Shown here: in pieces, positions 18,139 through 26,108 of the stretch
Layout: each line of letters starts with the position of its first letter
Position numbering within the stretch: the stretch's first letter is position 1
Assembly (NCBI RefSeq): GCF_003932505.1
Contig: NZ_QZMU01000001.1
Location: 2,737,001 to 2,801,000, forward strand
Source: Thiohalobacter thiocyanaticus
Lineage (GTDB): Bacteria; Pseudomonadota; Gammaproteobacteria; Thiohalobacterales; Thiohalobacteraceae
Reading direction: 5' to 3'
Length of the DNA stretch: 64,000 nucleotides
The notes under the pieces: model-generated
Told to the model about the DNA's origin: nothing
What the model saw: only the letters and a program-made list of their open reading frames with translations
The model's database searches: none
Position numbers and translations under genes: made by a program

Positions 18139-19809
18139 ATGAAACCGATCCACTACGCAATCCTGCTGTTGTCGGCCCTGCCGTGTTCCCAGTCGGCCTT
18201 CGCCGAAGAGAGGGAGGAACTGCTCAAGCTCAAGAGCACGACCCTGAACCTGATCGAGGCCCTGGTCAACGAAGGGGTGCTGTCGGCGGAGCGGGCCGAT
18301 GCCATCATCACCCGGGCCGAGGCATCCGCGGAGCGGGAGATGCGCGCTCGGGAGCGCGCCGAGGCGCAGGGCGAGCCGGATGTGGTCCGGGTTCCCTATG
18401 TGCCGGGATTCGTGCGCGATGAGATCCGCCAGCAGGTGCGTGCCGATCTGCGCAGCGAGGTGGTCGGGGACGTCATGTCCCAGGCCCGGCAGGAAGGCTG
18501 GGGGTTGCCCCAGGCGCTGCCCGACTGGACCCGGCGCTTCAAGTTCAGCGGCGATCTGCGCCTGCGCACCCAGGCCGATCTGTTCAGCTCGGACAATCCC
18601 GACTTCGGCGCCGCCTTCGTCGACTTCAGCGAGGTCAATGAAAACGGCGGCTTCAACCGTTCGTTCCTCAACACCCGCGAGGATCGCTACCGCGCCCGCC
18701 TGCGCGCCCGCCTGGGCATCAAGGCCGAGGTCACCCGCGGGTTGACAGCCGGCCTGCGCCTGGCCAGCGGTTCGACCGGCGCGGCGGTCTCCACCAACGA
18801 AAGCCTGGACAATAATTTCGGCTCCATGGACCTGAACCTGGACCGGGCCTACCTGAAGTACAACATGCTCGATCTGCAGGGCGAGCCCTGGCTGACGGCC
18901 TGGGGCGGACGCATGCCCAACCCCTGGTTCTCCACCGACCTGGTATGGGACTCGGACCTGAACTTCGATGGCGGCGCGCTGACCTACCGCCACAAGTTGG
19001 GCGGGTCCCACAGCCTGCTGGCGCTGGACGAGCGTAAGCAGCACCTGTTCGCCACCCTGGGTGCCTTTGTGCTGGACGAGGTGGAACTCGACCGCCGCGA
19101 CAAGTGGCTGCTCGGCGCCCAGCTCGGTGCCGATCTGAATTTCGAGGACCAGTCGCGGCTGCGCCTGGGGCTGGCCTATTACGACTACATCGACATCACG
19201 GGCAAGCGCAGCCCGCTGAGCCAGCCCAACCTGTATGATTTCACCGCGCCGGGCATCCTGCAGAAGGGCAACAGTATGTTCGACATCAGCAATGACCCGG
19301 CCAATCCCTTCCAGCGCTTCGGGTTGGCCTCGGACTTCAATCTGCTCAATCTCACAGCGGAATACGATATCGCCGATTTCGCACCAATCCATGTCATTCT
19401 GACCGGCGACTATGTGCAGAACATCGGCTACGATGCGGACGACATCCGCGATCGTATCGGCGGCGGCGACATGTTCGTCAACAGCAGCCTGTTCACCGAC
19501 GACCCCGGCGAGGAGCAGAATGAAGGCTATTACGCCAGGGTGACCGTGGGCTGGCCCAGTCTGCTGGAACGCCGCGCCTGGCAGGTTTCCTTCGGCTACA
19601 AGTATCTGGAACGCGACGCTGTGCTGGACGCCTTCACCGATTCCGATTTCCACCTGGGCGGGACCAATACCAAGGGCTGGATCCTCGGCGCCAGCTATGG
19701 CGTGCTGCAGAACACCTATCTCAAATTCCGCTACATGAGCGCGGACGAAATCGATGGCCCCGCCCTGGGCATTGATGTGCTGCAGCTTGATCTGGTGTCC
19801 AAATTCTAG
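18139..19809 (+). CDS. putative porin (Porin_5 type)
   Basis: A 556-residue outer-membrane protein. Signal peptide at residues 1-23 (ending SQSAFAEE). Residues 24-115 are helical/coiled-coil (ERADAIITRAEASAEREMRA), a segment common in Porin_5 proteins and perhaps contacting peptidoglycan or a periplasmic partner. From about residue 130 alternating beta strands follow (KFSGDLRLRTQADLF; RLRLGLAYYDYIDI; VILTGDYVQNIGYD), and the chain ends in Phe (LDLVSKF), the BAM signal. The substrate is unknown. It comes 198 bases after tonB, behind a palindromic repeat, and 8 bases before the coiled-coil gene. Such porins recur beside ExbBD-TonB and DUF2341 genes in gammaproteobacteria, which is general knowledge rather than shown here. 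Confidence 0.82.
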   Translation: MKPIHYAILLLSALPCSQSAFAEEREELLKLKSTTLNLIEALVNEGVLSAERADAIITRAEASAEREMRARERAEAQGEPDVVRVPYVPGFVRDEIRQQVRADLRSEVVGDVMSQARQEGWGLPQALPDWTRRFKFSGDLRLRTQADLFSSDNPDFGAAFVDFSEVNENGGFNRSFLNTREDRYRARLRARLGIKAEVTRGLTAGLRLASGSTGAAVSTNESLDNNFGSMDLNLDRAYLKYNMLDLQGEPWLTAWGGRMPNPWFSTDLVWDSDLNFDGGALTYRHKLGGSHSLLALDERKQHLFATLGAFVLDEVELDRRDKWLLGAQLGADLNFEDQSRLRLGLAYYDYIDITGKRSPLSQPNLYDFTAPGILQKGNSMFDISNDPANPFQRFGLASDFNLLNLTAEYDIADFAPIHVILTGDYVQNIGYDADDIRDRIGGGDMFVNSSLFTDDPGEEQNEGYYARVTVGWPSLLERRAWQVSFGYKYLERDAVLDAFTDSDFHLGGTNTKGWILGASYGVLQNTYLKFRYMSADEIDGPALGIDVLQLDLVSKF

Positions 19810-19817
19810 GAGGCGGT

Positions 19818-20510
19818 ATGATAATGAACAGGTCGGAGTCGTTGCGATTGCTGATCCCGCTGCTGGGGCTGCTGTGTGTTTCCTCTGTCCATGGCGAGAC
19901 CCGCCGCGACGGCGACGACCCGGCGCTGCGCAAGGCGCAGTATCAGCTGCGCCAGCTGAGTCAGGAAAACAACGCACTGCAGGGACAGCTCACACAGCTG
20001 CAGGCCGAGAAGGCCGAGCTGGAGGCGGAGCTGGAAACACTGCGCGAAGAGCATCAGAACACCGAATCGCGCCTGGACAGGTCCCGTGACACCAATGAGC
20101 AGCTGGTCGAGCGCATCAACGCCGATGTGGAACGCTACAAGCAGCTCATGGCCCGCTATCAGGAGTCCGTCACCACCCTGCGCGGCCTGCATGCCGACAA
20201 CCGGCACCTGGTGCGTGCGGTGCAGGAACGCGAGGCCTGGATTGAGGAGTGTCGCGGCAACAACGACAGGCTGTTCGAGGCCAATGCCGATCTGCTCAAG
20301 CGCTACCGTGATGTGGCCGTCAGCCGCAAGGAGCCCTTCACCGGCATCGGCAGAGTCAGGGTCGAGAACGAGTACCAGGACTATCGTTTCAAACTCGAAG
20401 ACCTGCAGGTGATGGAGTTCGAGTCCAGCGTGAATGTCGAGCGCCACCGGCGCGAGCCGCCCGAACAGATTGCCGCCAGGGAAGAGGGCAGGACAGCCGA
20501 CGGTAATTGA
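19818..20510 (+). CDS. periplasmic coiled-coil protein
   Basis: A 230-residue protein with a signal peptide (about residues 1-26, ending SVHG) and a long coiled coil from about 35 to 125 (LRQLSQENNALQGQLTQLQ; EKAELEAELETLREE), then a more globular part with EAWIEECRGNNDRLFEANAD and a charged tail. It starts 8 bases after the porin stop and belongs to the same transcript. I do not recognise a family. Coiled-coil periplasmic partners often span or scaffold between TonB/ExbBD and outer-membrane proteins, so a linker role is reasonable inference only. Confidence 0.75.
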   Translation: MIMNRSESLRLLIPLLGLLCVSSVHGETRRDGDDPALRKAQYQLRQLSQENNALQGQLTQLQAEKAELEAELETLREEHQNTESRLDRSRDTNEQLVERINADVERYKQLMARYQESVTTLRGLHADNRHLVRAVQEREAWIEECRGNNDRLFEANADLLKRYRDVAVSRKEPFTGIGRVRVENEYQDYRFKLEDLQVMEFESSVNVERHRREPPEQIAAREEGRTADGN

Positions 20511-20531
20511 GCTGTTCCCACCGGGCGTGTT

Positions 20532-21656
20532 TTACGCCACGCTGGGCAGCGAACAGGAGAACAGATGTGAGCCGGTGATGGCGGTCGGGTCGAGGTCGAA
20601 ACCCTCCACTTTCTCCAGCGTACGGGCCGAGAACAGCGTGATGGCCTCCGCCGGCTGGCGGAAGCCGAAGCTGACCACGAAATGCTCGCCGTCCTGCGTC
20701 AGTTCGATGCCGCGCGGGTTCTCCAGCCCGTAGCAGCGGATCAGCTCGCCGCTGGCAATATCCCAGAAGGTCAGCAGATTGCCGTCCGGCGTGGTCGCGC
20801 CCGCCACCCCGGTGGGGGCATGGATGCGCACGCTGAGGGTCTCACCCCGCAGGCGCTTGATGATGCCCGAGGGCCTGCGCAGGGTCCGGAATTCACCGCC
20901 GGCCGGCCGCAGGCTGATGCCGCCCGGGGCCTGGTGGGGCAGGCCCTGGCGTTGGGCGGAGACCACCGCCAGGCTGCCGTCGGTGGCGATGTCCAGATGG
21001 CCGGCGTTGATGTCCCTGCGCTCGAACTCGAGCTTCTCCAGCAACTGTTCGCTACGCACGTCGATGTAGGTCACGCTGGGTGCGGCGCCCTCGCGCGGAC
21101 CACCACCGTTGGTCACCACCAGCGTGCGACCGCCGTCGATCAGCCGGCAGTCATGCGGATGCGCGCCATGGCTTGGGAATTCGCCCAGGTAGTCATGTGT
21201 GCTGGCATCGCGTACCACGATCACGCCCGGGTACTCGCCTTCCATGATCGTCTCAGTGCACAGCAGCAGCCGGCCGTCCGGTGAATAGGCGCCGTGGCCG
21301 TAGAACTGGCGGTTGTCCGCCGTGTGGATGGTGCGGCTGACACGGCCCTGGCACAGGTCGATTTCGCAGGCGCCGCGGCCGCGTTTTTCGAACACGCTGA
21401 TGCGCTGCGGATTGAGCGGGTCGGCGGCGATCCCGTGGCCGAAGAAGTCCATCGGTATCAGGGTCAGTGGAAGTGCGGGATCGTCCAGATCGATCACACT
21501 CAGATCGAAGCGTTTGGCGCCGGTGGCAGGATGCATATGTTGTCCCGCGCCCAGGATCAGGCCCAGCCGCGGCCGCGGCGACTGGATGACCGACACTGCT
21601 TCGCCCCGGAAACCGGGTTGGCGCGGGTGATGGTTGAATGCGGTCGGGGCTTTCAT
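20532..21656 (-). CDS. DUF1513 (beta-propeller-like) protein
   Basis: A 374-residue protein of the DUF1513 family. These are predicted WD40/YVTN-type beta-propellers, often periplasmic, that frequently sit in iron-uptake loci beside EfeO-type proteins and dihaem peroxidases. Recognisable features are the propeller-like repeats (GHGAYSPDGRLLLCTET; THDYLGEFPSHGAHPHDC; GRTLVVTNGGG). I see no clear signal peptide in the first residues, so the true start may be upstream or the protein is cytoplasmic. It converges on the coiled-coil gene with 21 bases between. Family call is fairly sure; function unknown. Confidence 0.75.
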   Translation of the reverse strand: MKAPTAFNHHPRQPGFRGEAVSVIQSPRPRLGLILGAGQHMHPATGAKRFDLSVIDLDDPALPLTLIPMDFFGHGIAADPLNPQRISVFEKRGRGACEIDLCQGRVSRTIHTADNRQFYGHGAYSPDGRLLLCTETIMEGEYPGVIVVRDASTHDYLGEFPSHGAHPHDCRLIDGGRTLVVTNGGGPREGAAPSVTYIDVRSEQLLEKLEFERRDINAGHLDIATDGSLAVVSAQRQGLPHQAPGGISLRPAGGEFRTLRRPSGIIKRLRGETLSVRIHAPTGVAGATTPDGNLLTFWDIASGELIRCYGLENPRGIELTQDGEHFVVSFGFRQPAEAITLFSARTLEKVEGFDLDPTAITGSHLFSCSLPSVA

Positions 21657-21686
21657 GGGCGTTCCGCGTTCGGGCAGGGATACGCA

Positions 21687-22610
21687 TCAGCCATTCACTC
21701 CGGCGAAGGTGTAGACGCACAGCACCTGGTCATTGCCGTCGTTGGACAGGCGACAGGTCAGCAGATAGCGACAGCCATAATTCTGGACCATGCTCCTCAC
21801 CGCCTCCTCGCTGGTGGTTTCCGGCATGATGCCCGGGCAGTTGGGGGTGGCCATGTGCGGCTGCTCCGGTTCCTGACCGAGGCGCGGCTCAGAAGCGTCC
21901 GGAGCGTTCGACTGGTCGCGCCTGCGACCGGCTGAACCCGGGCCGGAACCGGTCGGCAGGTGGACGGCGGTGTTGCGGCTGACCAGGATCTGGTCGCCCG
22001 CGTTGGAGATATGGATGACATCGCCATCCCCGGCCTGTAGTGCGGACCGAATCTGCTCCCGCCCGGCAGAGGTGTAACCGCTGTTGTAGTAGCTCAGGCT
22101 GGCGGTTGCCGCCTGCGTTGGTTCCGCTGCCCGGTGTGTTCCGTATCCGACAGGAGCGGCGGCGCTGATGTTGTCGTCACCGTCATCGGCATCATCCAGC
22201 CGATGAGCCCGGCCGCCGGTGTCTGCCGCGGTTGTGTAATCGGCAGACGTGGCCGGGTGGGGTTCCGATCCGGTTACAGTTGCAGATGCAGGAACAGCGC
22301 CCGTGGCCGGCGCAGCCGGCGTTGCTGCCTTCGTCGCTGCTCGTGCCGGCGCCGCCGATGGGGTCGGCACCCGTACGGGCGAAGCCGGGGCGGTATCCCC
22401 GGCCGCGCCTGCCTGGTCGGGGTGTGCGCTGGTGGGAACGGCTGCCATGTCAGCCGCCGGCGCGAAATACCAGCCCCCGGCCAGCGCCGCGCCGCCCGCC
22501 AACAACACAGTGCGGAGAGGGCGGTGCGCCACTGGCGCCGGAAAGAGGGAATGAAGTGCTCGAACATAACGAATCCGCAGTGCTGATGCTGCCGGCCAGC
22601 AGACCGGCAC
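21687..22610 (-). CDS. hypothetical membrane-anchored protein with Ala/Pro/Thr-rich stalk
   Basis: A 307-residue protein of unknown function. One hydrophobic segment near the N-terminus (LRTVLLAGGAALAGGWYFAP, about residues 32-51) would anchor it, followed by a low-complexity stalk rich in Ala, Pro and Thr (about 60-150). A C-terminal domain of about 70 residues has four cysteines (CPGIMPE; YGCRYLLTCRLS; QVLCVYTF), consistent with export and disulfides. A stretch QILVSRNTAVHLPTGSG precedes it. The start is uncertain; a GTG about 16 codons downstream is an alternative. It is transcribed away from the tRNA gene and toward the DUF1513 gene. Confidence 0.6.
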   Translation of the reverse strand: MPVCWPAASALRIRYVRALHSLFPAPVAHRPLRTVLLAGGAALAGGWYFAPAADMAAVPTSAHPDQAGAAGDTAPASPVRVPTPSAAPARAATKAATPAAPATGAVPASATVTGSEPHPATSADYTTAADTGGRAHRLDDADDGDDNISAAAPVGYGTHRAAEPTQAATASLSYYNSGYTSAGREQIRSALQAGDGDVIHISNAGDQILVSRNTAVHLPTGSGPGSAGRRRDQSNAPDASEPRLGQEPEQPHMATPNCPGIMPETTSEEAVRSMVQNYGCRYLLTCRLSNDGNDQVLCVYTFAGVNG

Positions 22611-22743
22611 GTGTCCGAATGAGGCTACATATTGTAAGGACGGGAGTGTTAAGATTTGGTGTCAGTATTTCCGCATCGCCGCGGCAGCCGATGTTTTTAT
22701 CCAACCTGCTGATCCACGGGGTAAAATGATTCCCGAACCGGAG

Positions 22744-22772
22744 TTTACAATTCCGCCCTACCGGTTTATGCT
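22744..22772 (+). promoter_or_regulatory. sigma-70 promoter for tRNA-Ser
   Basis: TTTACA at 22744-22749 and TATGCT at 22767-22772 are separated by exactly 17 bases, then a GC-rich discriminator (AGCGCGC) as in stringently controlled stable-RNA promoters. The tRNA begins about 35 bases past the expected start point. Confidence 0.65.
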
Positions 22773-22813
22773 AGCGCGCTTTGCTGTCCCGGCCTCGGGC
22801 CGGCGGGAATCCC

Positions 22814-22901
<88 letters not shown>

Positions 22902-22910
22902 ACAAAGAAC

Positions 22911-22932
22911 AGGGCCCAAACGGGCCCTTTTT
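22911..22932 (+). terminator. Rho-independent terminator of tRNA-Ser
   Basis: A perfect GGGCCC / GGGCCC hairpin with an AAAC loop (22912-22927), followed by TTTTT (22928-22932), ten bases after the tRNA CCA end. Confidence 0.9.
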
Positions 22933-23080
22933 CTTTGCCTGATGAAATCTATTCTCAGGCATTGGTGGCTGGCTGCCACAAAGCCTGTTTGCCAGTTTTG
23001 ACGCTCGCCAGCGATCCCTCTTTTGTATTTGGCTATATCTTCGATCGATTGAAGGCTTAATAAATAGCCAATCATTATTA

Positions 23081-23371
23081 ATGAAAAAACATGAAGTTAT
23101 AAAATTGCTGGACACTCATAAGTCCGAATTGGCCAAGCGGTTCGGCGTTACAGGCCTTGCGCTATTCGGCTCGACGGCACGGGATACCGCCGGACAGGAC
23201 AGTGACGTGGATATTCTGGTGTCCTTCGATGGCCCCGCAAACTCGAAGCGTTATTTCGGCGTTCAGTTCTATCTGGAAGACCTGATGGATTGTCCGGTGG
23301 ATCTGGTTACCGATAAGGCGCTGCGACCCGAGCTTCGACCCTACGTGGAAAAGGAAGCGATTCATGTCTGA
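23081..23371 (+). CDS. mntA: MntA-type minimal nucleotidyltransferase antitoxin
   Basis: A 96-residue protein of the MNT/nucleotidyltransferase superfamily, the antitoxin of the HepT-MntA type VII toxin-antitoxin system. It carries the signature GSTARDT followed by DSDVDIL (the GSx10DxD motif whose two Asp bind Mg-ATP). In characterised systems MntA inactivates HepT by adding AMP units to a tyrosine. The gene overlaps the start of hepT by 8 bases (ATGTCTGA), indicating translational coupling. Base composition is lower in GC than the neighbours, consistent with acquisition next to the tRNA gene. Confidence 0.88.
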   Translation: MKKHEVIKLLDTHKSELAKRFGVTGLALFGSTARDTAGQDSDVDILVSFDGPANSKRYFGVQFYLEDLMDCPVDLVTDKALRPELRPYVEKEAIHV

Positions 23372-23710
23372 TTCGGATGCGCCGGAGCGGGAATGGCGTT
23401 TCTATATTCAGGATATGATTTCCTTTCCACCAAGTGCCTCGCCTATACCAAAGGAATGGATCGGCAAGCCTTTGTATCCAACAACATGGTTTATGATGCC
23501 ACTTTGCGTAATCTGGAACTGATCGGCGAAGCGGCTGCCCGTGTACCGGATACGGTACGCCAGCAGTATCCTGACATTCCATGGCGGATGATCATTGCCA
23601 CGCGCAATCGCTTGATTCATGCCTATCTGGGGATTGATGACGATACGATATGGAGCATAATTCACGATGATGTGCCTGAGTTGCTAAAACAGCTGGAAAA
23701 GATTGTCTGA
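23364..23710 (+). pseudogene. hepT: HepT-type HEPN RNase toxin, frameshifted
   Basis: The expected start is ATG at 23364 (MSDSDAPEREWRFYIQDMIS), overlapping mntA. That frame fails after ISF at about 23424. The rest of HepT runs in the frame one base earlier: CLAYTKGMDRQAF, DATLRNLELIGEAA, and the catalytic HEPN motif RNRLIHAY (Rx4HxY) near 23610. A single missing base around 23424-23428 explains it; restoring one gives ISFATKCLAYTKG as in intact relatives. The toxin would be 115 residues. Whether this is a real loss-of-function mutation in a toxin or a sequence error is open. A protein starting at 23393 could still contain the whole RNase core. Confidence 0.8.
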
Positions 23711-23808
23711 TTGTTGAGGAGTTTTTCTGACTGTTACTTTCCCGTCATCCCTGTAGAAGCGGGAATGCACAGGTTTCAGGGAGGAGGTCACTCGACAATG
23801 GGTTGCAG

Positions 23809-24017
23809 CTCATCGTTGAGATCAAGGGACAGCACACGACGATGCTGACCTCAAGGCCAAGGCGGCAGAGCGCTGGGTGGCGGCGGTGAACAACCACGGA
23901 GAGTATGGGCGCTGGCAATACGTTGTGATCGAGGATCCGCAGAAGCTGGGGCTGGCGATAGATCAGTATGCAGTCGCTGATCTCGACGATGTAGCGATCG
24001 AACTTACCGGGAAATAA
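23809..24017 (+). pseudogene. remnant of a restriction-endonuclease C-terminus
   Basis: The DNA reads LIVEIKGQ (a PD-(D/E)xK nuclease strand with its ExK) in one frame from 23809, then switches frame and continues DDADLKAKAAERWVAAVNN, GEYGRWQYVVIEDP and on to a stop at 24015-24017. This resembles the end of type III-like or BPTD_3080-type restriction endonucleases. Only about 70 codons remain, with a frame change and no start. It is a fossil of a restriction system in this island. Confidence 0.55.
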
Positions 24018-24314
24018 ACCAGGGCAGGCTACCAGCCCGACAATAAAGGGAGTTGCCGGGATTTCTGTCCCAAGGTTGTATAAAGGCATGCCACTGACAC
24101 TGTTTATGTAACTTTTCCTGCGCAAAGTTGCATAGTATTGCCGAACAGGGAACCTCTGATTAATACACTTAACCTCGCCATTGCGATGCCCAGAGCGGGA
24201 GGGTGGGGTACCCATAATGAAGCCCGCAGGGATTCCATGCGCGGAGCGAAGCAATCTCCTACATCAGAATCAATCGGTTGGGGTAATTCGCTACGCTCAA
24301 TCCCTTCACACCCA
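24018..24314. other. intergenic stretch before hipBA operators
   Basis: About 300 bases with no gene that I can support. It is AT-richer than most of the window and contains degraded sequence following the endonuclease remnant. Confidence 0.5.
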
Positions 24315-24434
24315 TATATTCCCGTACGGGAAAATAATACTTGCCAACCGAATTTATAACCAGTTATATTCCCGACCGGGAATATAATAGGCTGCCGTAC
24401 ATGGATTCCGACAAAAAATTACCGCTCGGGAAAA
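24315..24434. promoter_or_regulatory. three evenly spaced HipB operator-like palindromes
   Basis: Three sites share the core CCCGnnCGGG: TATATTCCCGTACGGGAAAA (from 24315), TATATTCCCGACCGGGAATA (from 24365) and a weaker ATTACCGCTCGGGAAAAT (24418-24435). Their centres are at 24325.5, 24375.5 and 24425.5, exactly 50 bases apart. The last overlaps the beginning of hipB, so binding would repress the operon. HipB-family antitoxins are known to bind palindromes upstream of their own genes. Confidence 0.7.
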
Positions 24435-24679
24435 TTATGACCGCCGAGGATATCGGCCGCTGCGTCCGCGCTCAGCGCAAGGCCCAGGGTGCGACCCAGG
24501 CCGAGTTCGCGGCCCTGTGCGGCGTGGGGGTGCGCTTTATCTCCGAGCTGGAAAACGGCAAGTCCACCATGGCGTTGGGCAAGGTCCTGCAAGTGCTCAA
24601 GTGCCTGGGGCTGGAACTCAGCCTTCGCCCGCGCGGCTGGAATCAGGCGCCCGCGACCAGCCCCGGGCGCCCGGAATGA
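24401..24679 (+). CDS. hipB: HipB-type antitoxin / XRE transcriptional repressor
   Basis: A 92-residue helix-turn-helix protein of the Y4mF/HipB family: EDIGRCVRAQRKAQGATQAE, then AALCGVGVRFISELENGK and LGKVLQVLKCLGLEL, which is a complete XRE fold. It should bind the palindromes just upstream, repress hipBA and neutralise HipA. The start at 24401 gives a 12-residue leader; ATG at 24438 (MTAEDIG) gives 80 residues and places the third operator in the leader instead of in the gene, which I consider equally likely. It ends in ATGA, overlapping hipA by four bases. Confidence 0.85.
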   Translation: MDSDKKLPLGKIMTAEDIGRCVRAQRKAQGATQAEFAALCGVGVRFISELENGKSTMALGKVLQVLKCLGLELSLRPRGWNQAPATSPGRPE

Positions 24680-25944
24680 CCCAGGCCGCCGAGCAGGCCC
24701 TGAGCGTCTATTTGCGCACCGAGCGGGTCGGACGCCTCTGGCTGGACGCCGGGCGCCGCTTCATCTTCCAGTACGATCCCGACTGGCTGGCCAATCCCGG
24801 TGCCGTGCCCCTGTCCCTGCAACTGCCCCTCCAGCCCGAAGCCTTCGAGGATGACCGCGCCCGGCCCTTTTTCGCCAACCTGCTGCCGGAGTCCGACCTG
24901 CGCCGCACCATTGCCCGTCGGCTGGGCCTGTCGGAGCAGAACGATTTCGCTTTGCTGGAGGCGGTCGGCGGTGAGTGCGCCGGTGCCGTGAGCGTCCTGT
25001 CGGCCGACATCCCGCTCAGCGGGGCGGGCAGCTACAAACCTCTGAATGACGACGCCCTCAATGCCCTGGTGGCCGAGTTGCCACGCCGGCCCATGCTGGC
25101 CGGCGAGGAGGGGGTGCGCCTGTCCCTGGCCGGGGCCCAGAACAAGCTGCCGGTGTATTTCGACGGGCAGGCCATCAGCCTGCCGATGGGCGCCGTCCCC
25201 AGCAGCCACATCCTCAAGCCGCCGATCCCCGACTATCCGGATTCCGTGTATAACGAGGCCTTCTGCTTGCAGTTGGCCGAGCAGATCGGCCTGCGGGTCC
25301 CGACGGTGACATTGTTGCACAAGCAAACGCCGCTGTACCTTGTCGAACGCTACGCCCGCCGCCGGACAGCGGCGGGCGGCCTGGAGCGGGTGCACCAGGA
25401 GGATTTCTGCCAGGCCTTGGGCATTCCGCCGGATCAGAAATATGAAAAGGAGGGCGGCCCGAACCTACAGCAATGCTTCACCCTGTTGAGAGAGCAGAGC
25501 ATCTCGCCGGTCGCCGACATCCGCGCCCTGCTGGACTGGGTGATCTTCAACTACCTGATCGGCAACGCCGACGCCCATGCCAAGAACATCTCCCTGCTGC
25601 TGAGCGATGGCGGCCCCCACCTGGCGCCCTTTTATGACCTGATGAGCACTGCCGTATATCCGGATCTGTCCGAGCGGCTGGCCATGCATATCGGTGGCGA
25701 AGACCGACCGAACTGGGTCATTGCGCAGCGCTGGGAACAATTCGCAAAAGACGTGGATATCGGCTACAAGCTGGTGCGCCAGGTCCTGGTGGAAATGAGT
25801 CAATCCCTGGAGGCGATGGCCGCAGACCTCGCGGCAGAGTTTCAGGATCGTCACGGCCACCAGGACATCAACGACCGAATCCTCAATATCATCAGTGAGC
25901 GCTGCCATAAGGTGCTGGCAGCGCTGGATGCACAAAAGGCATAA
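24676..25944 (+). CDS. hipA: HipA-type serine/threonine kinase toxin
   Basis: A 422-residue HipA kinase. The N-terminal HipA_N domain has ANLLPESDLRR. The core has SLAGAQNKLPVYF, matching the regulatory Ser150 loop of E. coli HipA, and the catalytic motif GNADAHAKNISLL followed by YDLMST, the metal-binding site. In E. coli HipA phosphorylates glutamyl-tRNA synthetase and causes growth arrest; other HipA groups target other aminoacyl-tRNA synthetases or proteins, and the target here cannot be told. All key motifs are present, so it looks active. It overlaps hipB by 4 bases (ATGA) and is coupled to it. Confidence 0.92.
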   Translation: MTQAAEQALSVYLRTERVGRLWLDAGRRFIFQYDPDWLANPGAVPLSLQLPLQPEAFEDDRARPFFANLLPESDLRRTIARRLGLSEQNDFALLEAVGGECAGAVSVLSADIPLSGAGSYKPLNDDALNALVAELPRRPMLAGEEGVRLSLAGAQNKLPVYFDGQAISLPMGAVPSSHILKPPIPDYPDSVYNEAFCLQLAEQIGLRVPTVTLLHKQTPLYLVERYARRRTAAGGLERVHQEDFCQALGIPPDQKYEKEGGPNLQQCFTLLREQSISPVADIRALLDWVIFNYLIGNADAHAKNISLLLSDGGPHLAPFYDLMSTAVYPDLSERLAMHIGGEDRPNWVIAQRWEQFAKDVDIGYKLVRQVLVEMSQSLEAMAADLAAEFQDRHGHQDINDRILNIISERCHKVLAALDAQKA

Positions 25945-26108
25945 ATCGACTTAAACCGATAGCACAGGCCGATGGAACAGACCATGGCTGATAATAGAGC
26001 CAATTCCAGGCATGAACGATTTGCCGACATCCTGCGCGAGCTGTTGCAGCTCAATCAGCCGGAGCCGGATACTGTTCGGCGATTTCATGTGCTGTCTCTC
26101 CCTGTGGG

